A stretch of DNA of 64,000 nucleotides. It comes from Hygrophila difformis (taxonomy: Eukaryota > Streptophyta > Magnoliopsida > Lamiales > Acanthaceae). Positions 1-11,406 of this stretch are shown in pieces. The stretch lies in assembly GCA_030278955.1 (NCBI GenBank), contig JAOANR010000003.1, positions 17,817,050 to 17,881,049 of the forward strand. The letters are read 5' to 3'. The notes below the pieces were generated by a model. That model ran no database searches, had not been told where the DNA came from, and saw only the letters and a list, made by a program, of their open reading frames with translations. The first letter of the stretch is position 1; the number at the start of each line of letters is the position of its first letter. The position numbers and the translations under genes are program-made.

Positions 1-997
1 AAAAATTCATCCGACTGCATCATCTACGCTCGAGGGTGCGAGGCTTGCCGAAAACATGGGCCGATTCAAAAAGTACCGGCAGAAGAGTTACACACAGTCA
101 TCAAGCGTTGGCCATTTCGTGGCTGGGGAATGGACATCATCGGAAAAATTCATCCACCATCATCTAAGAATCACGCATTCATACTAGTGGCCACTGACTA
201 CTTCACCAAATGGGTAGAAGCGTGGCCAATGAGGAAGATTGACCAAAACGATGTAATTAAGTTTGTAACTGAGCTCATACATCGATTTGGAATTCCCCAA
301 ACAATCACCGCTGACCAAGGTACTGTGTTCACTGGTGAGAAGTTTTTAGCTTTTACTAAATAGTTCGGGATTCGCATATATCACTCCACTCCATATTACC
401 CCCAAGCAAACGGTCAAGCTGAGGCCACCAATAAGATCTTGATAAGTATGATCAAGAAGGCAGTAGGTGAGAAACCAAGGAAATGGCATGAGGCTTTGTC
501 AGAGGTCCTATGGGCTTACAGAAACTCTAAATCTGCAGCCACTGGCTTCACACCATACTACCTAACATATGGTCATGATGTCGTTCTGCCTTTAGAAATC
601 ACAGTCCCTTCTCTAAGAGTGGCCCAGCAGCATCACCTAGACTTAACAAGTATGAAGAGGCCATGTTGTAAGAGTTGGAGACAGCAGATGGAGACAAGCT
701 TACGGCTCTGGAAAGCATCCGCCGCCAAAAAAAGAGGATGGCGAGATATTATGACAAGAGGGTTCGAGCCAAAACCTTTAGCGAAGGGGATCTAGTATGG
801 AAGGTGATACTACCCTCGGGGGTGCGCGATAGTGAACAGACAAATGGTCTCCAAATTGGGAAGGACCATTCATTGTCACACAGAGACTACTTAATGGTGC
901 ATATAAGCTGATGGACATCGATGGCCAAGAACACAAACAGAGTATAAATGCAAAATATCTCAAAGTGTTCTATCCATCAGTCTGGGAATCTGAGTAA
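1..997 (+). pseudogene. pol remnant: integrase C-terminal part (copy 1)
   Basis: Translation matches the last third of the intact polyprotein at 16473-19892: the end of the zinc-binding region, the catalytic core (GMDIIGK, TADQGTVF, GQAEATNK) and the C-terminal domain. An in-frame TAG at 361-363 interrupts the core where the intact copy reads a sense codon. Frame changes near 650 and 830 break the C-terminal part. The reading would end at the TAA near 997, matching the end of the intact ORF. No functional integrase can be made from this copy. Confidence 0.9.
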
Positions 998-1135
998 ATA
1001 ACATAAGTACATCAAAAGTGGCCAACCACAAGCTCGTCCAGAAAATAGCAATAGTATCCTAAAAACAAGAGTTACCCATCACAAGGCCGATGGGCTGACC
1101 CAAAAGTGTACTGAAAAGTAAAGCAGTGCTAGAAA

Positions 1136-4100
1136 CTAAGGGGGAGGCTGCGTCCCATCACCCAATATGCGTCGACGCATGAGGGCCCACCGATCACGAG
1201 TACGACCGAAAATATCCGTCAAGTGGTGAAGTGCAGCAGCCGAAGCACGAGCACGAACGGATAACCGAAGCCGACGAGCCCGAACTCCCGATAACTTAGC
1301 CGATAAATCACGCTCATCTGCGACTAAACGACCATAGGTAGTCTCCAACTCAGCAGCTCGGGAGGAAATGTCAGCTAAGGCAGGCTCCAAGGTAGCAAGC
1401 TCCTCCTTTGCCTCCTGCATAGTGCGCCTCCTCTCCAGAATGATACGCTCTGCCTCCTCAATATCGCGCTCTGCCCGCGTAACAACATCCTTAAGATGGG
1501 ATCTGCGATCCTCTCTAACTCAACGGTCTGCAGACAACTGCTCGCGCTGAGGGTGGATGACCTCTATCTGAGAACAAACATCACGGTATCGTGCCTCGAG
1601 ATCATCAAGCAGTGTCAGATCATGGACAGACTGATCCGCAGAGCTACTAAAAGCAGGATAGGCGATAGACAAATCAGAGATGAGCTCTGAAAAGTCAAGG
1701 AAGTCAACATCCTCAGTGAATGCGGGAACTGCAGTAACATCATCCAGTAGGCGATCCAGACTAGAAACCACCTCGGTAGAAAGTAGATCGGTATGGATGG
1801 ACAAAAGGCGGTCAAATGCCTCACATGACAAAATAACGGCTCCATCAATAGGGGCAGATGCCCAAGGGCCTGATAAAGAGGTCACTGGAACTGAGAAAGG
1901 AGTTGTGGGTACCTGAGTACAACTTTACATGAGTATATGCCAAAGCAATCTTACAGTCACGAAAGACGAAATGAAGCATACCTGAGGAGGCGGCATGACC
2001 AAATCAGCCGAAGTAGTCAAAGCATCAATCATAGAGTGATCTGTCTGATCCATGGAAATCTAAAGCAAAAAAGTTCTTAGAACATGCCCTCGGGAAGAAA
2101 AAAGAAAGAATGAGGGTGCAATCTAGGAATACCTGAGGGGTCACCGATGGACCAGTCTGACTAGTCGAAGGAACACCACCCGCGGTCTGTAAAGAGGAAT
2201 GGTCATCCATATGATCCGCAGGGATCTGAAAGACAACTACCCTTAGAACACTTTACTTAAACAAAGTAACAGGAGAAGAAAGAAGCCACAACCAAGAAAT
2301 ACCTGTGGGACCAACTCATGGCCAGCTGAGCCAATCGCGGGAGAATGGTCATCGGACCGAGAGGAGCGTGGGTCAACCTGAGTAGTCAAGCACGATGTCA
2401 TTACAATACTAAGAGCGATACGAATAAAGAGTCTAACAGTGGCAAAACATACCTGGGCGGCAGTGGTAGTAGGCGAGGAATCCGCAGCGCCGGTCGTTGC
2501 GGCGTCTATCGTCTGGTGCCTGGGATCATCACTGTGGATGATGATATAATCAGCACGAGCTGACAACACTTCCATAGACTCGGAAGGATTGCCGGAAGGT
2601 CTACCAAGAGGGGGCAATCTACCAAGAGAGTACGAATATCGAGAGTCGGCGGCCAAAGAAATATCTGTAATAGGATCAAATGCCTGACCATGATCGGCGT
2701 CATCCACAATCTCCACACGACTAGAATCTATAGGCTCGTCCTCTACTTGGTCATCATCATCACTGTCGCCAGCATCACCCGCGGAGCCCTGCTCATCATC
2801 CTCATCAGGGCAAGACTCGTCATCACCGGAGCCCGACCCTTCTCGTCAGAACTGGACCCTTCCTCATCGTCGACTGGAATATCCTCATCACTTGATTCAT
2901 CGTCAACTGCAGACAAGGAAATAACATTAAAAGACTGAGACAATGTATAAAGAATCATATTGACATGGTAGGGGTTCGACATACCTCTTCGGCGCTTACG
3001 AAGACGAAGAAGTGGCAACAGACTTAGCCTTTTGGGTAACGCCGCGAGATATGGAAGTGCGAGCCGACACGACACCACGAGTACGGGAACGCTGCGGACC
3101 ACCGAAACGAGATATAATCACATCATGTGACGGCAAAATGGAGGTGATATATGGCGTCCACCACGCCATAAAACCGGCAGCAAGTGACCCCGTCGGAGTA
3201 AAAGGCAAGTAGCTGGAATACGTCAAACGGGATGAAAAAGCCACCACAAGCCCTAATAACGGCCTCTGTCAGGCTATCACGTCAAGCGAGACGAACCGGC
3301 CACCTCACTCTGCGAGGAAGTCCAAGATGGCAGCCGAACTGACGAGCAAGCAACTGGGGACAATACGGCTCAGCTGTGAATCGATTAGAAGGATCATTCC
3401 TTCGCACCCCACTCAAAAGCATGTGGGGCTTCATGCTGATGTTCCAAGTAGCCTCCCCATGGATACGACCTGGATTATCCAGCTTGCATACAAGAACAGA
3501 AAGCAACCATCCAATGGGTGCATACACATGCATGTCGTGATAAGTCGGCCGATGACGATAGAACCAGCGGATAATCTCTAGACTATCCCGTCTCAAAAGG
3601 CCCTCTGACTAATCCTCACAGACTCAGCGGCCAACCACCTGCCTAACGGAAAACCCTTCGAAACATCCTTTGGACCGGGACGAAAGAAATCGGAAAACAG
3701 CTGAGGAAAATACAACTGAATCCATAGCTGTAGAAACCAGAACGGTCCGGAAGCCTTAGTAGCAGGATCTCGCCCCTCAGCCAACACGTCAGAGACCTTG
3801 GCCATACCACTAAATAGGGAACCAAGGAGATAAGAACCTATAGCCCGGGAAGAAGGACTCATGATAGCTAGGACGAAGGGCATGGCAGTGCGTAAGACAG
3901 TGCGAGCACCAGTACAAACGATGAATCGACTGAACCATAGTAAAAGAAACGCAACATGCTCATCCCGCGTGGATGGAGAAGCCTCGGTCGTCATGTTGTG
4001 CTCAATATAGGTCGCATATCGTCAAGCCAATTTGCCAGGAGGACAAATGGTCGCACCAAGTACAGGATCATCAACGCCCGACTGTGTCAGCTCAGCTCCG

Positions 4101-5543
4101 TCCACGCGAAGTCCTGTGATCATCACGACGTCAAGGAGAGTAGGGCCAATGAAGCCACAAGGGAGTTGAAAGGCATTAACTGTGGAGTTCCAAAACCCCA
4201 TGAGATAGTATATCAAGCGATGATCTAACGCCACCGGTTTGGTGGATAGTGTGATAGCCTCACCAATCCCCCACTGCTCCCATTGGGAGGCGCGTCCACT
4301 CATTCTATTCACCCAGGAAATATACTTGCCTAAATTGCTATCATCATCAACCTCGGTCCTAGGAGCTTCGGCCTTTGATCTGGAAGCAGAAATACCACAC
4401 TGGTGAGACCTAATAGCCTTAGTCTGGGATATAAAGGCACTCGTGAATGCAGCATTAGTAATCGGGCACTGGCATGACAAAAATCCTTTCGCCGCATCTG
4501 CGTGCACAGTCATACTATGAAACGGCCGTAGAAAAAGTTCTTCCGACTCCCGGCGGCGGTCGAAATTGATGGTCTTGTCGTCAGAGTCCGGAATAAGCGG
4601 ACGCTGCACGGAGCAAACAACACAAGGTTAACGGACACAAACGAATGCCATACTAAGTAAGAATATGAAGCAAGACAAACCTGAATCATGAGAGATGCTG
4701 GAGTGGATGCCTGAAAGGTGTTCTGGACGCCAACAGTGGCAGTCTGACTGAATGAGGGAGGAACTAATCTGGCAACGTCCTGTATCGCGAAGCTATAAGG
4801 ATGAGCTACTGATGTCGGGTGAAGTAAAATTGGTGAACCTAATGAAACGTTCAAACCTGAAAAGCCATGCCGAGGGACGATGAGGCAACAAACCCTGTCA
4901 AAGGGGTGACCCGGGCCCGGGCCGAGTCAGTGGCGCCCTGCCCGGAAGAGAACGGCCGCTCGTGGCTACGGGTGGCAGCCTGAGCAGTGGCGGCTGGTGT
5001 CCCCTGGGTGGCGGCCGATGATTACCCGGGGTGACTATGAATGGCGGCCTGAGCCAAAGGAGTGGCGGCCGGTGTGGTGTCGTCTACTAGATCCTATGTC
5101 ATGAGTAAAATGTCGGATGACTAAAGAAGCAACTCTAAGTCAGCCTAACACCTAAGCATGATTTTGTATGTTCTCCAAGTCCTATATCAGAGGATATGAT
5201 AGGCAATGACAAGCAAAGTGAAGATGAGTGATCTTCTATGTTCTCTAAATCTATGTCAGAGGGTATGATAAGCCAACGACAAGCAAAGTGAAGATAGTGA
5301 TCTTGCTAGATTCTATGTTATCAAGCATACATGTAATAAGCATCAAAATTAATATACATGCATAAATTCAGCAGAATCAAGAGAAGCAAGTCCAACATCT
5401 ATCCTAGTATCTAGAAACGCCAAGATCCTAAATCATCCATCCATGATCCACTCTCTCAACACATAACACATGTGATAGGCCTCCACACAAAAAAAATTGC
5501 ATAACAAAACAAACATAGAGGATAGCTGACTCACCTGGTCCAT
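1136..5543 (-). pseudogene. antisense plant-mobile-domain gene, copy 1 (multi-exon, decayed)
   Basis: This is the counterpart of the antisense gene of copy 2, with the same exon-intron architecture. A short first coding exon starts at an ATG at 5541-5543 and ends in a GT donor. It is followed by exons at about 4857-5093 and 4681-4779 (99 nt), a long PMD exon at 2453-4603, small exons including 2303-2377, and a last coiled-coil exon at about 1136-1912. The PMD core is recognisable, for example AITLSTKP, LIYYLMGFWN and GPTLLDVVMITGL. The long exon is broken by several frame changes between 2453 and 4100, and the last exon by one near 1430-1520. Splice sites are mostly still GT-AG. It is convergent with pol and separated from it by about 140 bp. 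Confidence 0.8.
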
Positions 5544-5574
5544 GAAGCAAGTGGTGCCCCAAGCAGAAAAGGAT

Positions 5575-6560
5575 GACGGTCTTCCGGTCGAGGGTGGCGG
5601 CCTGCAGATGGATGGCGGCCTCTCATGCAAGGTAGCGGCCTCCGGCCAAGATAGTGGCGGTCTCTCGTGCGAGCCTGGCGGCCTCCGGCCAAGTTGGTGG
5701 CGGTCTCTCAAAACAAGGGTGGCGGCCTCCGGCAAGGCAGTGGCGGCCTCCGGCAAGGCAGTGGCGGCCTCGGATGGTTGGTCTCTCGTGCGAGCCTGGC
5801 GGCCTCCGGCCAAGATGGTGGCGGTCTCTCGAAGCAAGGGTGGCGGACTCCGGCAAGGCAGTGGCGGCCTCGGATGGTTGGCGGCCTTCAAAGGGGTGGC
5901 GGCCTCTCGAAGCAGGTGGCAGCCTCCTTGTGCAAGAGGGGTGGCGGCCTTGTGTGGAGAGGTGGCGGCCAAGGGCTCGGATGGATGGCAGTGGCAGCCT
6001 TCGATGGCGGGCGGCCCTCCGGCGAAGGAAGGCGGCGACGGCCTCTCAGAGGTGGACGGCGGCCTCTAGGAGGTGGCGGCTCCGGATCTGGTGGCGGCCT
6101 CGGATGTTGGTGGCGGACTCCAGGTAGGATGGCGGCCTCGGTGTGGCGGCGTTAAGCGGCCTCGGTGGTGGCGGCCTTTCACGGCAGTGCTGGCAGCCAA
6201 GGCGATGAGCACGACGGCCAACGCGGATGATGGTGGCGGCCAACGCGGGATGATGGTGGCGGCCAACGCGGATGATGGTGGCGGTCTCTTGGGCGAGGGA
6301 TGCGGCCTCCAGGTAGCGGCCTCCGGCCAAGGACGGCGGCCAATGCTGAGGGTGGTGGCGGCCTCGTGAGACGATGGTGGCGGCCTTTCGGATAGTGGCG
6401 GCGGTCTCTCGGATGGTTCGCGGCCTCGGAGCAGTAGCTCTCCCTCGGATGGTGGCGGCCCTCCGGATCTTGCTGGTGGCCCTGCGGAAGGTGGCGGCGG
6501 TCCTTCCGAGCGAAGGATGGCGACGGCGGCTCGGGGGTGGGGCCTCGACGTCGTCCCTAC
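5575..6560. repeat. GGCGGCC-rich low-complexity block, copy 1
   Basis: About 1 kb in which GGCGGCC (GGCCGCC on the other strand) recurs every 15-30 bases in a loosely repeated context such as GTGGCGGCCTCCGGC. Long overlapping open frames on both strands here are a by-product of the composition. It lies just upstream of the first coding exon of the antisense PMD gene, where a 5' leader or promoter-proximal region would be. The equivalent block in copy 2 is at 24275-24860. Confidence 0.85.
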
Positions 6561-6799
6561 TGTTTGCGTCGCCGGCGTCCGTCGTCTCTGCAAGCGAACG
6601 TCGCCGCTGCCAGCGCCCCATCGCTGCCTTCGTGAGCGCGAGCTGCTGTCATTACCTCTACTGTTCAAGCAACCGCTGCTCAATTTGTTTGGTGTTGTTA
6701 CGAGGGTTGTGTGGAAAAGATGAAGAAAAGAAAATGAGGAATGCAGTTGCGTGCTGTGAAGAATGGCGTAGGAGTTTAGGAGTACAATATGCCAAATCA

Positions 6800-6808
6800 G
6801 TTTTATAG
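6800..6808 (-). promoter_or_regulatory. candidate TATA box of antisense PMD gene, copy 1
   Basis: On the minus strand this reads CTATAAAAC, upstream of the GC-rich leader block and of the first coding exon at 5543. The position corresponds roughly to the TATA box seen upstream of the copy 2 gene, although the surrounding sequence is not conserved and the telo-box and site II motifs found there are absent. This is a motif match only. Confidence 0.4.
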
Positions 6809-7065
6809 TGGCGTAGGAGTACACCCAGAAATGATTAAATGGAAATTTAAATATTAAGCTGTGTGCTTGGAGGAGAATGTGTACTGCTGCTATGCTTTCA
6901 CATTGAATTAGAGAAAGTGAGGCGGTTGAGAGAAATAAATGTGAACAGGACAGCGAAGATGAAGAAATAAATTGGGGCAGTGAGAATTAAAACGTGGCAG
7001 AAGTGCAAAAGCTGTGTGCTATTGATTCCAAAAATGAAGCTGGGTGCCTGAAGAAAAGATTAAAG

Positions 7066-7118
7066 CGCGCAAGTTTGTCTTAAAATGCTAATCAGACAAA
7101 ATGCGCGAGGGGGGCATC
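7066..7118 (+). promoter_or_regulatory. conserved hairpin plus polypurine tract, copy 1
   Basis: An almost perfect inverted repeat (7066-7080 with 7094-7107) is followed at once by the purine run GAGGGGGG (7107-7114) and then by the LTR at 7119. The same block is found at 25013-25065 with essentially one base change. The purine run is the expected primer for plus-strand DNA synthesis. The hairpin is an additional conserved structure. Confidence 0.75.
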
Positions 7119-7676
7119 TGTTAACCCAACAAAAAATATTAAGGCCCATATCCGATGTCCAGATTGCCCGGCCCAGTCCATGAAAATATATCCGGAAAAG
7201 AGGACGCACTTTCGAAGGCCCAATCTATTTTTCAAGGCTCGGTCCAATTCAAGATTTATCCGGATAATGACCAAGGGGAAGCTGGGCGATAGGGAAGTGA
7301 TGAGAACCATCAACCCTCCCAAGCTGTCAATCTTCAAGCCACCATCCTCTCGTGTGCGCCGTATGTGTCACAGAAGTCAAGGGAAGATCACGTCTTATTA
7401 ATGTAGGACGACGCCATCACGCGTCTCATTAGTGCAACCTGGGGAGGGTGCTAGTCTCACTCTCTATAAAAGGAGGAAGAGGCATGAAAGAAGAGGCATC
7501 ATCAGACATCCCAAGAGGACTTTCATATTTTCTGCGTTTTTCATTCTGCAAGTTTAATTCTTGTTCTTCCATTCTGCAATGTTTTCTTTCTTTTACAGTT
7601 TTGCTTAAATTATTGTAATTCCTTTTAGTAGACCTTGCAACAATCCTCAATATTCTTCAATCAAGATTCCTTTTAG
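7119..7676 (+). mobile_element. 3' LTR of Tat copy 1 (3'-truncated)
   Basis: It begins TGTTAACCC straight after the polypurine tract. A TATA box (CTATAAAAGG) sits near 7464-7473, followed by pyrimidine-rich sequence typical of the R/U5 region of this family. The terminal GTTAACA seen in the copy 2 LTR is missing: near 7676 the sequence changes to DUF2828 coding sequence. I infer that the last part of the LTR was lost by deletion. Confidence 0.75.
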
Positions 7677-7677
7677 G

Positions 7678-9763
7678 AGAGAATAGAGGCCAATGCAATC
7701 AAAATAAAGGAGGAGATGGAGAGAGCGAGGGATCTGCGGCATTCCAAAACCTTAGAGATGGCGAAAAGGGCTTCCGAAAGGTATGATCGAGATGAGAATT
7801 ACAGGCTCCTACATGATCAGGTTTCTATTTTGTTTGCTGAATTGTTGAAATCTGATGTGCAATCTTTAAATTCCTCAACTGGCGAGGTCAATAAAATTAG
7901 TCTTGCTGCGAAATGGTGTCCATCTTTGGATTCTTCTTATGACAAGAACTTCTTGTTGTGTAAGAGCATAGCTAAACTTATGTTCCCCTGCGAATCTTCA
8001 AAAGAGTATGAAAATCTTAGTGAGGATGTGTACATTTGTAGAGTGAGAGACCGGCTTCGAAAGGAGGTGCTCGTGCCTTTGCACTTGGCATTGAAGCTTC
8101 CTGAGGTGTATATGAGTGCCAAGGAATGGGGATCAGTCGTGTACAATCGCGTGGCATCGATTGCAATGAGGAATTACACCCATATTTTCTTGCGCCGGGA
8201 CAAAGAAAGGTTCAAGGACTATTTGGCGAGTGAGAACGCCGGGCGCGCAAAGATAGCGGCAGGAGCATTGCTTCCTCATGAAATAATTGAGAAGAACATG
8301 GAAGCGAGCAGCGACGAGAAGATAGTATCAGAGCTTCAGTGGAACAGAATGGTTAAAGACATGCAGGAGAAGGTGAAATTGTCGGACTACCTTGCTGTTT
8401 GGGATGTTTCTGGGAGCATGTCCGGGACACCAATGAAGGTTTCTGTTGCACTCGGCCTCTTGGTTTCGGAACTCAGTGAGGAACCCTGGAAACATCAAGT
8501 GATGACTTTTAGTGAAGATCCTGAGCTTCAGTTGATCAATCCTGGAAACCTTAGGTCGAAAACAAAGTTCATCCGACGTATGGAATGGGGGTTGAATACT
8601 GATTTTCAAAAGGTTTTTGACAGGATATTGGATATCTATGAAACTCGGACACCTTCATTTGGGTCGAGAATCGGCCTCGGACACGATTCTATCACGGACA
8701 CGACACCGGACACGTGTCCAGGCAACGACTCCGACGAGTGGACACTGAGTCGACTCTTTTTGAAGGAAGGAGTCGGCTTTGGACGAGGGAGCAAAGAATC
8801 CATGGTGGAGGAAAGCAATCTTGGACGATCTTGTTGGGAGGAAAGTGGCCGCCGGCGCAAGGAGGCGGCGGCGGCGGCGCCGGCGATTGAAAGTAAGGTG
8901 TGTAGAAATCGGAGATAAGAGAAGTTGTGCAGAGAAGATCCGACGATTGCTATGCCGGGAGAGTGGGAGGTAGGAGATGATGATGTTTACTGTTAGGGGC
9001 TTAGGGCACAAATGACTAATGGGCTAATAAATATACTCCATTATATGGGCCTATAAAACCTGTATAACTAATGGGCTTAATAAAATGAATTAAAAAGAAA
9101 ATATAGGTCACTATCAAGCCCAATACAGTTTATAAAATTAAAACACACCAGCTAGTGCCTATGACTGTGGGTGGAGATGGGAAAATGAAAAAAATAAGAA
9201 AAAGGCTTAAATAAATTGAGTGTCCAATATTATTATTTGGACACTCCGAATCGTGACGTATCTTGAAAATGGTCAAGACCCCTGTTTGACCGTGTCCCCG
9301 TATCCCCAAATTTTAAAAATTGAGTGTCGACTCTTCCGATTCTCGAATCGTGTCCGACACTCAAAACAGAGTCCGAGTAACATAGTTGGATATGGCCGTG
9401 ACCAATAATGTGAGCGAGGACGGAATGATAAAGAGGCTGTTTGTTTTCAGCGACATGGAATTTGACCAAGCTTCTGCTAATCCATGGGAAACAGATTATA
9501 TGATGATACAGAGGAAATACCGGGAGAAGGGATACCACAATGTGCCAGAAATCGTGTTCTGGAACCTCAGGGATTCACATTCTACCCCTGTCAAGGCTAG
9601 TGAAAATGGGGTGTCTTTGGTCAGTGGCTTTTCCAAGAACTTGTTAACTCTTTTCTTGGAGAAAGGCGGCGCGATTGAACCTGAAGACGTGGACGGTCCA
9701 TTAGCAACAATGGAGAAGGCCATATCTGGTGAATTATATCAGCAGCTTGTGGTGTATGATTAA
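7678..9763 (+). pseudogene. DUF2828/vWA-domain gene, 5'-truncated and interrupted copy
   Basis: It is homologous to the gene at 39342-41380, starting at codons for its middle region. The N-terminal DUF2828 part (well over 100 codons) is missing and replaced by a retrotransposon LTR. The rest is well preserved, including the MIDAS-type motif DVSGSM near 8400 of the C-terminal von Willebrand A domain. At 8636 a 750-bp insertion breaks the vWA domain, and the coding sequence resumes at 9386 and runs to the stop at 9761-9763. Without the insertion and its target duplication the frame would continue. The 3' flank stays similar to that of the other copy for about 70 bp, so this is a DNA-level duplication and not a retrocopy. 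It is not expected to make a functional protein. Confidence 0.9.
8636..9385. mobile_element. 750-bp non-autonomous hAT-type transposon
   Basis: It is flanked by an 8-bp duplication TTGGATAT (8628-8635 and 9386-9393). The ends are inverted: CTATGAAACTCGGAC on the left and the complement of GTCCGAGTAACATAG on the right, matching at 13 of 15 positions. Sub-terminal CGGACAC motifs recur near both ends. No transposase is encoded. An 8-bp duplication with short inverted ends is the hAT signature. The paralogous gene lacks this segment at the same codon, which fixes the insertion borders. Confidence 0.88.
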
Positions 9764-10883
9764 TGATGAAATGATTGGTTATAAAATGATGTCTTTTGGA
9801 CTATCTGTTGGCAATGAAATTTTGTAAAATCAGCACTTTCTCTGGAAAATAGGAACCAAAATGACACAGAATGCTATATACAGAAATTATGGAGTTTCTG
9901 GGAGAGTTTCTGGGAGTGGGGATAGTCCATCTAGAAATATATTGAGTTTGAAATTTAGTGCTTCTTTGTCAAAATTTCAATCTCTCACTTTTGAAGCTTT
10001 ATGTCGAAAGACAAAAATTTTGAAACCATGCTCTCTGTGTTCTAAATGTCCATTACATTAGATACTATAATAAGCCTCAAGAAATCAACCTGCCATTGTA
10101 ATATATGTGTTGACAAACTGTAGACCATACAAATGAAACTTGACCACCTAAACCAAAAGAGACGATCAAACATTCCAATGATGTATGCTTTGTTTTTTGC
10201 TATTGTCTGAAGGCAATTGTGTTGTATTCTAAACAATCTTTTGGGTATTTAATTGGCATTCAAACAATTTATAATGTTGTCATTGTATATTCAAGACGGC
10301 AACTTATCAATGTGAATGGAAGCTTCTGCTAATTACACGGCTTCAGTTCAGATAATTGAAAAAGAAATATCATTGTTTTATTTTTATGGAAAACTAATGA
10401 TATGAATAAGTAAATGTTTTAACAAACAATGAAATAAATAAATAAATACTCCTATGATTTAAAGTTAATACTCGAATAAGGCTTTTAATTTAAAAGGCCT
10501 ACCATAAAATGATTCATTTTCTTGCAGATTTGAAGTCTGTAGTTTGCTCTCCACCATTGTCCCTGAAAAAATAGGTGTTATGCAATAATCAAATTTTCAT
10601 TGTGCATATATAGTATTATAGTTCAAACTTTAAAAGTGTCTGGAAAGCATAAGCTTTGGTCCATTGTTAAAATGGAACTATTGGATCATTGAAACTTTAG
10701 TGAATGAATTCTTCTTTGTCCCAACAATAATGAAGATCACATGGTTGCAATTCAAATCGTACTGCTCAATGAATAGTGAGTATTATTCATATGTTTCAAT
10801 TTTAGAGAAACGGAGGGAGTATTATTTATTTCATCTTGTTCACCTAATTCATTCATATATATGCACTCACTTTCTTAGATATC
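9764..10883. other. non-coding stretch, no gene seen
   Basis: The first about 70 bases are the 3' flank shared with the other DUF2828 copy. The rest is AT-rich with no convincing coding sequence. Near 10806-10816 the motif ACGGAGGGAGTA resembles one end of a Stowaway MITE, but I could not pair it convincingly with another end. Confidence 0.6.
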
Positions 10884-10900
10884 AATATAACATTGGTTCA

Positions 10901-11070
10901 GGGGTTGAGGACTTACCCTAGTGGTCAAGTCCACCGTCTCCCAACCATAGGTTGGGGGTTCGATCCCACCTAACCCTCTATCCCTCCCCTTTATCCCCAC
11001 TTTGTAATTTATTTGGTTTGGGCTCACACACACCTTTGCCGACACATGAGTGTCACTGTTTACCAAAAAA
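10901..11070 (+). mobile_element. tRNA-derived SINE (family A)
   Basis: 170 bp flanked by a perfect 17-bp direct repeat AATATAACATTGGTTCA (10884-10900 and 11071-11087). The head carries RNA polymerase III promoter-like boxes: an A-box-like TAGTGGTCAAG and a B-box GGTTCGATCCC. It ends in a short A run. No clover-leaf tRNA is formed beyond the promoter boxes. A related, more diverged copy is at 26412-26575. Confidence 0.9.
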
Positions 11071-11210
11071 AATATAACATTGGTTCATTATATTTTACGT
11101 ACAAGAGCTAAGAGTTTCAATTTTCCAAAATTTCTCTGTTCAGCTCAATTAATACAATGATAAAATTATCTGTCCAACTATATATAGTACTATGTTTGTT
11201 AGGGGCTTTT

Positions 11211-11384
11211 TGGTGAATACCAGGTATCCCCAGGCCTCATTGGACCCAAGACTAATCCCTCGAGGATCTGCAAGGGCAATTAAGGGCGTCTCTCCCAAAG
11301 CAGTTTTTTGCATACACAAGGCTCGAACCCGAGACCTTGCTTAAGCGACTAGAGCCCCATCCACTCAAGCCAACTGGCTGTTGG
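11211..11384 (-). mobile_element. tRNA-derived SINE (family B)
   Basis: 174 bp between perfect 17-bp repeats GTTTGTTAGGGGCTTTT (11194-11210 and 11385-11401). Read on the minus strand it starts with an A-box-like GGCTTGAGTGG, then a B-box GGTTCGAGCC. The right-hand duplication ends at 11401, immediately before the GATCC target duplication of the Tat element. A second copy with its own duplications is at 26744-26922. Confidence 0.9.
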
Positions 11385-11406
11385 GTTTGTTAGGGGCTTT
11401 TGATCC

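Larger units (their letters stand above)
1..7676 (+). mobile_element. Tat-lineage Ty3/gypsy retrotransposon, copy 1 (3' portion, decayed)
   Basis: The element enters from the left edge. In order it shows integrase remains, a convergent antisense PMD gene, a GGCGGCC-rich block, a polypurine tract and a truncated 3' LTR. The same order appears in the complete element at 11407-25850, so this is a second, older member of the family. Many stops and frameshifts mark it as dead. Its LTR differs from that of copy 2 after the first few bases, so the two belong to different LTR subfamilies that share their internal parts. The right end runs directly into a DUF2828 gene copy without the expected LTR terminus, which implies a deletion across the junction. 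The 5' half lies outside the window. Confidence 0.9.

Noticed and set aside
5433..6824. Several long overlapping open frames on both strands
   Set aside because: They follow from the GGCGGCC low-complexity composition, have Arg/Pro/Gly-biased translations and match no family.
10446..10816. Stowaway MITE suggested by ACGGAGGGAGTA at 10806
   Set aside because: The only partner, TACTCCTATG near 10447, is too short and imperfect to define an element.
10901..11000. tRNA-like A and B boxes as a real tRNA gene
   Set aside because: No acceptor stem or clover-leaf; 17-bp flanking duplications and a downstream body identify a SINE.
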